A DNA stretch of 10,200 nt, taken from assembly GCA_934613185.1 (NCBI GenBank), contig CAKTSO010000063.1:1-10200 (forward strand), written 5' to 3'. The DNA comes from an uncultured Clostridia bacterium. GTDB lineage: Bacteria > Bacillota > Clostridia > Christensenellales > Maliibacteriaceae. The notes beneath the pieces are model-generated. The model was not told the DNA's origin. It saw nothing but the letters and a program-made list of their open reading frames with translations, and did not search any database. Shown here piece after piece: positions 1 through 6,172 of the stretch (position 1 is the stretch's first letter; every line of letters begins with the position of its first letter). Position numbers and translations under genes: made by a program.

Positions 1-167
1 CCCGTGGGGCGGATCAACCCCGCCAAAAGCTGCATGAAGCTCGTCTTGCCGCAGCCGGTGCGCCCCATGACGCCGACAAATTCGCCGTCTTCGATCGAAA
101 CGTTGATGTCGTTTAACACGCGCATGTCCCCGAAGGAAAGATTCAACTGTTTTGTTTCAATCGACAT
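1..167 (-). CDS. ecfA2: ECF transporter ATPase EcfA2, N-terminal part (cut by window edge)
   Basis: First 55 codons of an ABC ATPase; the rest lies beyond the left edge. The Walker A motif GRTGCGKT is at residues 35-42, after a typical ABC N-terminus (MSIETKQLNLSFG, then an A-loop-like strand). The start is supported by GGAGG at 172-176, four bases upstream. It overlaps the end of ecfA1 by 25 bases in another frame, so the two are probably translationally coupled. In the energy-coupling-factor family, two such cytoplasmic ATPases pair with the transmembrane EcfT and exchangeable substrate-binding S proteins to import vitamins or metal ions. The EcfA2 assignment rests on this order behind an EcfA1-like gene, because the diagnostic C-terminal half is not visible. 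A generic ABC ATPase cannot be excluded. Confidence 0.8.
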   Translation of the reverse strand, partial: MSIETKQLNLSFGDMRVLNDINVSIEDGEFVGVMGRTGCGKTSFMQLLAGLIRPT

Positions 168-991
168 AATTCCTCCGAAAGCTCCCACGCCGTCAAAGGG
201 CAGCGGGAAAGCGCGATTCCGTACGGCTTCAAGTCTTCGCAAAAGCGCACGGCGGCGGGCGGCTCGATCCCCGCGCGAGACAAAAGCGCCGTGTCGGACA
301 AAATGCGCCGCGAATCGCCGAACGCGAGGATGCGGCCGCCGTGCATCAAAAGCACGTGCTTTGCCTGCACGGCATCTTCCACGTCGTGCGTGATCATGAC
401 GATCGTATGCCGTTCCTCGTTGCATTTTCGGATCATTGACAGCACTTCGCGGCGGCACATCGGGTCGAGCATGGCGGTCGCTTCGTCGAAGATCAGAATC
501 TGCGGCTCGAGCGCCAGAACGCCCGCGATGGCGAGCCGCTGCTTCTGCCCGCCGGAAAGCGTGGAGATCGTGCGGTCTTCAAAGCCGTCCAGCGCCACGC
601 GATGCAGCGCCTGCGAAACGCGCCGGGGGATCTCTTCCCGCGGCGTGCCGTAGTTTTCAAGCCCGAAGGCCACGTCTTCGCGCACAATGCTCGAGACGAA
701 CTGATTGTCGGGATTTTGAAAGACCATCGCGCAGCTTTTTCGGATCGCGCGGCGCGAAGTTTTGTCGCGAACGTCGCGGCCGAGAATGCGAAGCTCGCCG
801 TCCCGCAGGGGCAGCAGCGCGTTGAAAAGACGCGCCAGCGTCGATTTTCCGCAGCCGTTTTCGCCGAGCACGGCGACGAAATCGCCCTGCGGAATCGAAA
901 GGTCGATCCCGCAAAGCGCCTGTTTTTTGCCGTCGTCGCCGTCGTAGAAAAACGAGACGTTCTTTGCTTCGATTGCGGAAAGTTCGGACAT
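143..991 (-). CDS. ecfA1: ECF transporter ATPase EcfA1
   Basis: A 282-residue ABC ATPase with every functional motif: Walker A GENGCGKST at 43-51, Q-loop FQNPDNQ at 91-97, signature LSGGQ at 145-149, Walker B ILIFDE at 165-170 with catalytic Glu170, and the switch histidine in THD at 201-203. FQNPDNQ and the ATAMLDP D-loop are typical of the CbiO/EcfA group. The protein hydrolyses ATP at the inner face of the membrane to drive uptake by an ECF complex (EcfA1, EcfA2, EcfT, S component). The start has AAGGAG at 999-1004, seven bases upstream. The length is normal for the family. The transported substrate cannot be read from the ATPase, because group II ECF modules serve many S components. A leader of about 195 nt with a possible attenuator precedes the gene. 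Confidence 0.92.
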   Translation of the reverse strand: MSELSAIEAKNVSFFYDGDDGKKQALCGIDLSIPQGDFVAVLGENGCGKSTLARLFNALLPLRDGELRILGRDVRDKTSRRAIRKSCAMVFQNPDNQFVSSIVREDVAFGLENYGTPREEIPRRVSQALHRVALDGFEDRTISTLSGGQKQRLAIAGVLALEPQILIFDEATAMLDPMCRREVLSMIRKCNEERHTIVMITHDVEDAVQAKHVLLMHGGRILAFGDSRRILSDTALLSRAGIEPPAAVRFCEDLKPYGIALSRCPLTAWELSEELCRLKQNS

Positions 992-1192
992 GGCACGTCT
1001 CCTTTCTCAAAGCGTGTTTTTTTACAAAAAAATGCCACGAAAGCAAGTCGTGCCGCCGCATTCGACGGGCGGGCGATCGCCTTCATGGCAAAAATCCGAA
1101 AGCAAAGCCGAAGGGGCTTGTTTTTTTATCAAAGTCGTGCGTTTGCCGCGCTTCGTGCACGGCGCGCCTCTTTTCATAAGAGAACAGAGGTT
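992..1192 (-). promoter_or_regulatory. Long 5' leader of ecfA1 with a terminator-like hairpin
   Basis: No convincing gene lies here. Read on the minus strand, a short hairpin (CACGA, 7-nt loop, TCGTG; 1036-1052) is followed by seven T (1026-1032), ending about 35 bases before the ecfA1 start. The hexamer GCACGA occurs three times in the leader (1153-1158, 1135-1140, 1048-1053). GGCACG at 1049-1054 is also complementary to CGTGCC at 992-997, between the ribosome binding site and the start codon. These are the ingredients of transcription attenuation or translational masking. I do not recognise a known riboswitch class. The hairpin has only five base pairs, so this is a hypothesis. Confidence 0.35.
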
Positions 1193-1221
1193 ATTTTATC
1201 ATAAATCGAAAGCCCGCGCAA
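1193..1221 (-). promoter_or_regulatory. Candidate sigma-A promoter of the ecfA1-ecfA2 operon
   Basis: On the minus strand, TTGCGC (1216-1221) and TAAAAT (1193-1198) are separated by 17 bases. An overlapping alternative -10 is TATGAT (1198-1203). The site lies just beyond the eda terminator and in the only AT-rich stretch upstream of ecfA1. The -35 match is weak (three of six). Confidence 0.35.
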
Positions 1222-1222
1222 C

Positions 1223-1252
1223 AAAAAAGCGAAGAGATGCCTCTTCGCTTTT
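1223..1252 (-). terminator. Rho-independent terminator of the kinase-eda operon
   Basis: A perfect 12-bp inverted repeat, AAAAGCGAAGAG (1225-1236) and CTCTTCGCTTTT (1241-1252), with a 4-base loop. On the minus strand it ends in six T (1223-1228). It begins 12 bases after the eda stop codon, so it ends that transcript and separates it from the ecfA operon. Confidence 0.88.
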
Positions 1253-1264
1253 GACGATCGGAAT

Positions 1265-1915
1265 TTACTTCCCGGCACGGGCGTCGCGGATGTTCTCGAG
1301 GAACACCTTCGCGGTCTTGACGATCTTGTCATATTCGCCCGTTTTCGCGCCGCCGGTCAGGGAAGAACCCGCGCCGACCGCGACCGCGCCCGCAGAGATC
1401 CACTCGTGGACGTTCTCCGCGCTGACGCCGCCGGTGGGCATGGCGTTGATCTGCGGGATGGGGCCCTTGAAGGCCTTGATGATCTTCGGCCCGAACAGTT
1501 CGCCGGGGAAGATCTTCGTGATCTCCGCACCCGCTTCCATGCCCTCGAGCGCTTCCTTGACGGTCATCGCGCCGGGCATGCAGGGGACCTGATAGCGGTT
1601 GCAAAGGCGCATGGTGTCGACGTTCAGCGAGGGGCTGACGACGTAGCGCGCGCCGGAGAGGATCGCCATGCGGGCGGTTTCGGGATCAAGCACCGTGCCG
1701 GCGCCGATGATGATCTTGTCGGGATCGACGCGCTTTGCAAGGTCGGCGATGATCTCATGCGCGCGGTCGACGGTGAACGTCATTTCGATCGCGGCGATGC
1801 CGCCTTCGATGCAGGCTTCCGCGATTTTGAAAGCCTGTTCGCCGGAGTCGGCGCGCACGACGGCGACAAGGCCGACGTCGCAGATGCGGTTGATGATGGC
1901 GGATTTGTTGGTCAT
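1265..1915 (-). CDS. eda: KDPG/KHG aldolase (2-dehydro-3-deoxy-phosphogluconate aldolase)
   Basis: A 216-residue class I aldolase of the KDPG/KHG family, full length. It cleaves 2-keto-3-deoxy-6-phosphogluconate to pyruvate and glyceraldehyde 3-phosphate; many members also act on 4-hydroxy-2-oxoglutarate. Visible signatures are VVR at 19-21, catalytic Glu44 in IEMTF, the GAGTVLD loop at 71-77, the Schiff-base Lys134 in ITKIFPGE, and the phosphate-binding MPTGGV (159-164) and GAGSSLTGG (181-189) loops. The ribosome binding site AGGGAG lies at 1925-1930. It follows the FGGY kinase gene by 37 bases in one operon that ends at the hairpin 1223-1252. A 12-codon reading frame fills the gap to the kinase and may couple translation. 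KDPG versus KHG preference cannot be decided from sequence alone; the kinase neighbour favours a phosphorylated sugar acid. Confidence 0.92.
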   Translation of the reverse strand: MTNKSAIINRICDVGLVAVVRADSGEQAFKIAEACIEGGIAAIEMTFTVDRAHEIIADLAKRVDPDKIIIGAGTVLDPETARMAILSGARYVVSPSLNVDTMRLCNRYQVPCMPGAMTVKEALEGMEAGAEITKIFPGELFGPKIIKAFKGPIPQINAMPTGGVSAENVHEWISAGAVAVGAGSSLTGGAKTGEYDKIVKTAKVFLENIRDARAGK

Positions 1916-1952
1916 TTTTACATTCTCCCTTTCTTTGTGGTGAGATATTGAG

Positions 1953-3374
1953 TCATGCGCGGTAAAGGCGCTTGTAGCGTTCGAAGCGTTCGGCGTAATG
2001 CGCGGCCGTCGCGGGATCGGGATGCACGATCGTCGCGCTGCCGGGATCGAAATCGCCGGGGTCGGAAAGCCTGCCCTCCGCGATCAGCCCGAGCGCGGCG
2101 CAGCCCATCATCGAGGCCTGCTCCATGTCGGCGCATTCGATGTCGCGCTGCAGAATGTCGGCGAGCATCTGCGTCCACAACGGGGAGTTCAAAATGCCGC
2201 CCGACACGCGGATGTGTTCGGGGCTGCCGCCCACTTCGCACAGCGCGAGGAAGCAGTCGTAAAGATTCATCAAAATGCCTTCCAGCACGGCGCGGTACAG
2301 ATGACCCGGCCCGCACGCGCCCGAAAGATCGGCGAACGCGCCCAGACGTTCGTCGCGCCAGCCGGGGCAGCGTTCCCCGTAGAGGAACGGCGTGAAGACG
2401 GGGTAGTCTCCTTCGGCCTCTTTGGCAAGCGCCTCCAATTGCGAGAAGGAATACTGCCCGCCCAAAATCTTTTTCACGAGCCAGTCGACGCAGTTGGTCG
2501 CGCCGCTGGTCGCCGCGCCGCAGAGCCAGCGCCCCGGGCCGACGTAGCACCACGTCCCGCCGGGTGTCTTCGTCTGCACGGGATGGTCGAACGCCATGCG
2601 AAGCGCGCCGCTCGTGCCGACGGAAAGCGTCATGATCCCGGGCGACATCGCGCCCGCGCCGACCTGATTCATCGCGCCGTCCGGATGCGGCGGCACGACG
2701 GGAATGCCCTGCGGAACATGGAGCGATTCCGCAAATTCGGCGTTCAAAGGCTCAAAATCCGTGTGCGTGACGAGCTTGGGAAGCTGTGCACGGGTAAGAC
2801 CGCAAAGCGCGAGCGTTTCGTCGTCCCAATCGAGCGTGTGCGTGTTCAAAAGCGCCGTGCCCGACGCCATCGACTGCGACACATGCCACTTGCCCGTCAT
2901 GCGGTAGAAGTTATAGTCGCTCTGCCCGGCGCAGAAAAGTCCGTCCGCAAGGCCGAGCGCCTGCTTCAGATAACGGTATTTGAACGCGGGATAGATGGCG
3001 TGCACCATACAGCCCGTGCGCGCATAGACGCCCGCGGCGAGGGTTTCGTCCTGCCGAAGTTCGCCCGCGCTTTTTGCGGCGCCCGTGTAGGCCCAAGTGT
3101 AGCAGCGCGTGACGGGGCGCATCGTATGGTCGAGCATGACGAGCGAATGCCACGTGCCGCCGAGCGAGACGACGTCGATCGGGCAGTTCGCTTCCCGCAC
3201 GGCCTGACGCCCCGCGGCGGTCATCGCCGAAAGAACGCCGTCCGCGTCGTGCGTGGCGACGTCGCTGACGCTCGGAGCATAGGCGTTCGATACGACGCTT
3301 TTGATGCCGCTTTGCGCGTCATAGACCATCGCCTTGGCCGACGAAGTGCTCGCCTCAAGAACTAAAACAGCCAT
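1953..3374 (-). CDS. FGGY-family carbohydrate kinase, possibly gluconokinase-like
   Basis: A 473-residue ATP-dependent sugar kinase of the xylulokinase/gluconokinase superfamily, full length. Visible motifs are the N-terminal phosphate-1 region (EASTSSAKA, 7-15), the sugar-binding GGTWHS (72-77), the likely catalytic base Asp232 in HPDGAMNQ, the phosphate-2 motif LSVGTSGALR (250-259), FLYGERCPGWR (330-340), and the adenosine motif VSGGILNSPLW (390-400). Unusually, the common Asp-x-Gly-Thr start motif reads Glu7-Ala-Ser-Thr. The start at 3374 begins MAVLVLEAS. It is backed by AAGGA at 3387-3391, with a long 12-base spacing, and by the promoter just upstream; the frame stays open far upstream only because it runs antisense to spoIIE. 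The next gene, eda, suggests the substrate is a hexonate such as gluconate or 2-keto-3-deoxygluconate, but xylulose or another ketose remains possible. Confidence 0.85.
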   Translation of the reverse strand: MAVLVLEASTSSAKAMVYDAQSGIKSVVSNAYAPSVSDVATHDADGVLSAMTAAGRQAVREANCPIDVVSLGGTWHSLVMLDHTMRPVTRCYTWAYTGAAKSAGELRQDETLAAGVYARTGCMVHAIYPAFKYRYLKQALGLADGLFCAGQSDYNFYRMTGKWHVSQSMASGTALLNTHTLDWDDETLALCGLTRAQLPKLVTHTDFEPLNAEFAESLHVPQGIPVVPPHPDGAMNQVGAGAMSPGIMTLSVGTSGALRMAFDHPVQTKTPGGTWCYVGPGRWLCGAATSGATNCVDWLVKKILGGQYSFSQLEALAKEAEGDYPVFTPFLYGERCPGWRDERLGAFADLSGACGPGHLYRAVLEGILMNLYDCFLALCEVGGSPEHIRVSGGILNSPLWTQMLADILQRDIECADMEQASMMGCAALGLIAEGRLSDPGDFDPGSATIVHPDPATAAHYAERFERYKRLYRA

Positions 3375-3438
3375 AGTGTTTCGATTTCCTTTCTGATGCG
3401 GCGCGTCGCGCGGCATCGTCTGGGGAAAGCCCGGAATC

Positions 3439-3447
3439 AGTATAGCA
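3439..3447 (-). promoter_or_regulatory. Extended -10 promoter of the kinase-eda operon
   Basis: On the minus strand, TGC TATACT forms an extended -10 element (TGn plus a hexamer matching TATAAT at five of six bases). The -35 region 17 bases upstream is weak (GTCGCA), as often seen with extended -10 promoters. Transcription would begin near 3432, leaving a leader of about 58 nt before the kinase start. Confidence 0.55.
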
Positions 3448-3457
3448 CATATCGTGC
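3445..3457. promoter_or_regulatory. Possible operator: 13-bp interrupted palindrome at the kinase promoter
   Basis: GCAC, five bases, GTGC (minus strand) overlaps the TG element and spacer of the kinase promoter, a position where a bound repressor would block RNA polymerase. The arms are only four bases, so chance is a real possibility. No regulator gene is adjacent. Confidence 0.25.
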
Positions 3458-3644
3458 CGCCTGCGACGCTTTTTCGCAAAGAATGTGTGAAGGATTGCGC
3501 CGCCGGGATGCGTTTTGCAAGCAAAAATTTTGAAGGAGAAGCGTACGAGAATGAGAGAATTTGTCCCGTATGCGCCGAAAGACATGCGCTTTTTGACGCA
3601 GCGTGCGAAAACGGGCGAGGAAAGCACGGTTTTTCGAGCGCTGC

Positions 3645-3678
3645 TTCGACAAGCCGCGCGCGGGAATCGTGATAGATT
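3645..3678 (+). promoter_or_regulatory. Spo0A-dependent spoIIE promoter with a 0A box
   Basis: TTCGACA at 3645-3651 is a perfect 0A box (TGTCGAA on the minus strand). It overlaps a -35-like TCGACA (3646-3651, five of six to TTGACA). A -10-like TAGATT (3673-3678) follows after 21 bases. Spo0A-activated sigma-A promoters such as spoIIE and spoIIG of Bacillus subtilis have this unusually long 21-22 bp spacing with 0A boxes at the -35 region. The start site would fall near 3685, about 38 nt before spoIIE. Confidence 0.6.
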
Positions 3679-3709
3679 GTTGTGCAAAGAAGATCGACGA
3701 TGAAATACC

Positions 3710-3716
3710 AAGGAGG
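3710..3716 (+). promoter_or_regulatory. Ribosome binding site that fixes the spoIIE start
   Basis: AAGGAGG is a full-strength Shine-Dalgarno sequence six bases before ATG 3723. It favours this start over the in-frame ATG at 3603, which lies upstream of the Spo0A promoter and has no such site. Confidence 0.85.
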
Positions 3717-3722
3717 TCTGTC

Positions 3723-6083
3723 ATGCAGCGGATTGCCCGACTCAGGGGGAAACTTTCGTCCGAAGCGGCGCGGAAGCGTCTGTTCCCGCAGCTTGCGCGA
3801 CAGATCGCGGGCGCGGGGATCGCCGCGCTGTGCGCCATGCTGCCGCTTGATTATGCGGCGATCGCGATCTGCGCGCCGATGTGCGCGGCGCAGATCGTGC
3901 GCGGGACGTTCGCGCCGCTTTGTTTGATCGCGGCGGCAGGCGCAAGAGTGATCTGCGCGCTCGTTCGCGGCGACGCGTTTTTGTGGTGCGATGCGGCGGC
4001 GATTTTGTTGGTTTGTGCCGGCGTATGGGGCGTCTGCCGAAATTTTGCGGGCGAAAAAAAGCGCATGGCGGCGTTTGCCGCGCCGCTGGCTCTCGTCGTC
4101 TCCCGAATTTTGGCATGGCGTCTTTTGACGCTCGACTGGATCATTCTCATCGCGCAGGCGGCCTGCGCGACGGCGCTGTATCCCGTGTTTTCGTCGGCGC
4201 TCGGCGTGCTGCATGCGGCGAAAAAGCGGACGGTGTTGTCGAGCGAGGAGACGCTGTGCTGTGCGCTGACGCTGGCGGCGATTCTGGCGGGCGCGGCGCC
4301 GATCCGCATTTTCGGATTTTCCCCGAGCGCGGCGCTTTGCTATGTTTCGATCCTCGTCGTCTGCCGCGGCGCGGGGGCGGGGCTCGGCGCGGGCTGCGCC
4401 GCCGTGATGGGGCTGGCGCTCGCCGTCGGCATGGGCGGCAAATGGATGATGATCGCCAATTTGACGGTCTGCGCCGTGGCTTGCGCGCCGTTTCAGAAGA
4501 TCGGCCGATGGGCGGGCGCGCTTTCGTTCGTGATGGTCAACGCGCTGATGACGCTTGTGGTCAACGCGTCGGGCGAGGTGATCCTGAACCTTCGCGAGAG
4601 CCTTCCGGCAGCGGCGGCGTTCGCCTTTTTGCCCGCAAAGTGGATCGATCGCATCTGCGAGAGGGTCAGCGATACGGCGCGGCGGGAACACGACCGGGAC
4701 ACGCTCCTTCGCCGCGCGGACGAAACGGTCCGCACGCGCGTTTTGAACACGGCGGACGTGTTTTCTCAAATGGCGGCGTGCTTTTCCTCCGTTGCGGGTG
4801 CGGAGACGTCCGCACCGATGCACACGACGCAGATGATGTCGCGCGTGTGCGGAGAAGTCTGCGCGCGGTGCGCGCTTTTGAACGTGTGCTGGAAGCGGGA
4901 GTACGACGCGACGTATGAGGCGATGTACGACGCGCTGGAAAAGGCGCGCGAAAGCGGGAAATTCGATCCGCGGCAGATCAACCCGGACTTTGCGCGGCGG
5001 TGTCTGAAGACGCAGCAGATGATCGACTGCGTCAATAAAACGGCGAGCCTCTATGTGCTTCAAAACCAATGGGAGCGGCGCATGGACGAAAGCCGGATGC
5101 TGATCGCGCGGCAGCTTTCCGGCGCAGCGGGGATGATGCGGCGCACGGCGGAGAATCTTCATTTGGAGGAGTGTTTCGACAGCCGCGTGGAACACGACGT
5201 GCGCGTGTGTATGGATCGGCGCGGGATGCCGCAGCCGCAGGAGGTGATCGTGGAGTCCGGCGGCGCGTGCCGCGTATGCATTCGCTGCGAAAGGCCGAAC
5301 GACCGCGTTGTGTGCGTGCGTGAAGGCGCGGCGGCCGTGAGCGAGGCGCTCGGGCGGAAAATGCGCATGGCGGGCGGCTTGTGCGCCCTGACGCGGGACG
5401 GAAAGTGTTCGTGCAGCTATGTGCAAAGCGCAAGATACGAACTTGTCACGGGCTGCGCGCGGCAGATCGCCGAAAACGAAGAGGTCAGCGGCGACTTTTG
5501 CGATCAACAGCGCCTTGACGCCACACAGTTTGTCATGGCGCTGTCCGATGGGATGGGCAACGGTCCGCGCGCGCAGGCCGAGAGCACGGCGGCGGTCAAG
5601 CTGCTTTTGAACTTTTTTAAAGCGGGCTTTTCGCGCGAAGCGGCGCTGGAGACGATCAATCGCCTGCTGCTTCTTCGCTCGGGCGAGGAGATGTTTTCGA
5701 CGGTCGACTTATGCCAGATCGACTGCGCAAGCGGCGCGTGCCGTTTGACGAAGATTGCCGCCGCGCCGGGGATCGTGCGCAAGAACGGAAGGATGCATCT
5801 TGTCAGCGGCGAGGCGCTTCCCATGGGCGTGGCGGACGCGGGCCCGCCCGAGGCGATGGCGTTCGACCTTCGGGAAGGGGACGGTGTCGTTTTGATGAGC
5901 GACGGCGTGACGGACGCGCTCGGCGAGGCGGCGCTCGTGCCGCTTTGCGAGGCGTTCTGGCGCGACTGCGACGGGCAGGTGCAGCCCTTTTGCGAGGCGC
6001 TCGTGCAGGCCGCGCGCGCCTGCTGCGGCGATCGGGCGCGGGACGACATGACCGTCACGGCGGCGTTTTTGACGAGGGCATAG
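3723..6083 (+). CDS. spoIIE: Stage II sporulation protein E, PP2C-type serine phosphatase
   Basis: A 786-residue SpoIIE; the Bacillus subtilis protein has 827. Residues about 28-305 form a run of hydrophobic membrane segments, about 320-595 the central FtsZ-associated region, and about 600-786 the PPM phosphatase domain. Metal-binding signatures are LSDGMGNG (607-614), MSDGVTD (725-731) and RDDMTV (773-778). The family dephosphorylates SpoIIAA in the forespore to release sigma-F and takes part in forming the polar septum. The central region holds a cysteine group (C376, C380, C383, C389) and a CRVCIRC run at 516-522, possibly metal-binding. The start at 3723 is set by its strong ribosome binding site and by the 0A-box promoter just upstream. 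The gene is convergent with rpe, and the hairpin at 6134-6163 ends it. The assignment is secure. Confidence 0.96.
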   Translation: MQRIARLRGKLSSEAARKRLFPQLARQIAGAGIAALCAMLPLDYAAIAICAPMCAAQIVRGTFAPLCLIAAAGARVICALVRGDAFLWCDAAAILLVCAGVWGVCRNFAGEKKRMAAFAAPLALVVSRILAWRLLTLDWIILIAQAACATALYPVFSSALGVLHAAKKRTVLSSEETLCCALTLAAILAGAAPIRIFGFSPSAALCYVSILVVCRGAGAGLGAGCAAVMGLALAVGMGGKWMMIANLTVCAVACAPFQKIGRWAGALSFVMVNALMTLVVNASGEVILNLRESLPAAAAFAFLPAKWIDRICERVSDTARREHDRDTLLRRADETVRTRVLNTADVFSQMAACFSSVAGAETSAPMHTTQMMSRVCGEVCARCALLNVCWKREYDATYEAMYDALEKARESGKFDPRQINPDFARRCLKTQQMIDCVNKTASLYVLQNQWERRMDESRMLIARQLSGAAGMMRRTAENLHLEECFDSRVEHDVRVCMDRRGMPQPQEVIVESGGACRVCIRCERPNDRVVCVREGAAAVSEALGRKMRMAGGLCALTRDGKCSCSYVQSARYELVTGCARQIAENEEVSGDFCDQQRLDATQFVMALSDGMGNGPRAQAESTAAVKLLLNFFKAGFSREAALETINRLLLLRSGEEMFSTVDLCQIDCASGACRLTKIAAAPGIVRKNGRMHLVSGEALPMGVADAGPPEAMAFDLREGDGVVLMSDGVTDALGEAALVPLCEAFWRDCDGQVQPFCEALVQAARACCGDRARDDMTVTAAFLTRA

Positions 6084-6133
6084 CATATGAAAAGGGACCT
6101 ATGAATAGGCGGGTTATGAAGAGGCTTGCATTA

Positions 6134-6163
6134 AAAAAGGACGCGATGTTTCGCGTCCTTTTT
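6134..6163. terminator. Bidirectional terminator between spoIIE and rpe
   Basis: A perfect 13-bp stem (AAAAAGGACGCGA at 6134-6146 with TCGCGTCCTTTTT at 6151-6163) and a TGTT loop. T runs follow the GC-rich stem on both strands: five T on plus, six T on minus (6133-6138). It lies 50 bases after the spoIIE stop and about 10 bases after the rpe stop, so it can end both convergent transcripts. Confidence 0.9.
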
Positions 6164-6172
6164 GGTTCGGCG

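Larger units (their letters stand above)
3375..3722. other. Divergent intergenic control region between the kinase gene and spoIIE
   Basis: This 348-bp gap holds the minus-strand promoter of the kinase operon (about 3439-3447) and a Spo0A-type promoter for spoIIE (3645-3678), described separately. No tRNA gene is seen, although tRNA genes precede spoIIE in Bacillus subtilis. A 50-codon open frame at 3551-3703 (+) has a poorly spaced ribosome-binding-like GGAG and runs through the spoIIE promoter, so I do not call it a gene. Confidence 0.7.

Noticed and set aside
1102..1128. AAGCC/GGCTT hairpin followed by a T run on the plus strand, as a terminator
   Set aside because: The stem has five pairs and no plus-strand gene precedes it. 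The run is better read as an A-rich part of the minus-strand ecfA leader.
602..1204. Plus-strand open frames antisense to ecfA1 and its leader
   Set aside because: Shadow frames of a clear ABC ATPase; no promoter or ribosome binding site of their own.
3375..3722. tRNA genes before spoIIE, as in Bacillus subtilis
   Set aside because: No cloverleaf, no T-loop GTTCRA-type motif and no acceptor stem pairing were found in this gap.
3375..5507. Continuation of the kinase reading frame for more than 700 codons upstream, antisense to spoIIE
   Set aside because: It is arginine- and histidine-rich with no recognisable domain, lies opposite a secure spoIIE, and reflects GC-rich codon bias. The kinase has its own promoter, ribosome binding site and family N-terminus at 3374.
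6084..6130. Short frame starting at ATG 6102 after spoIIE, with an AAGGGA-like site
   Set aside because: It has no family resemblance and runs straight into the terminator hairpin and then antisense to rpe.
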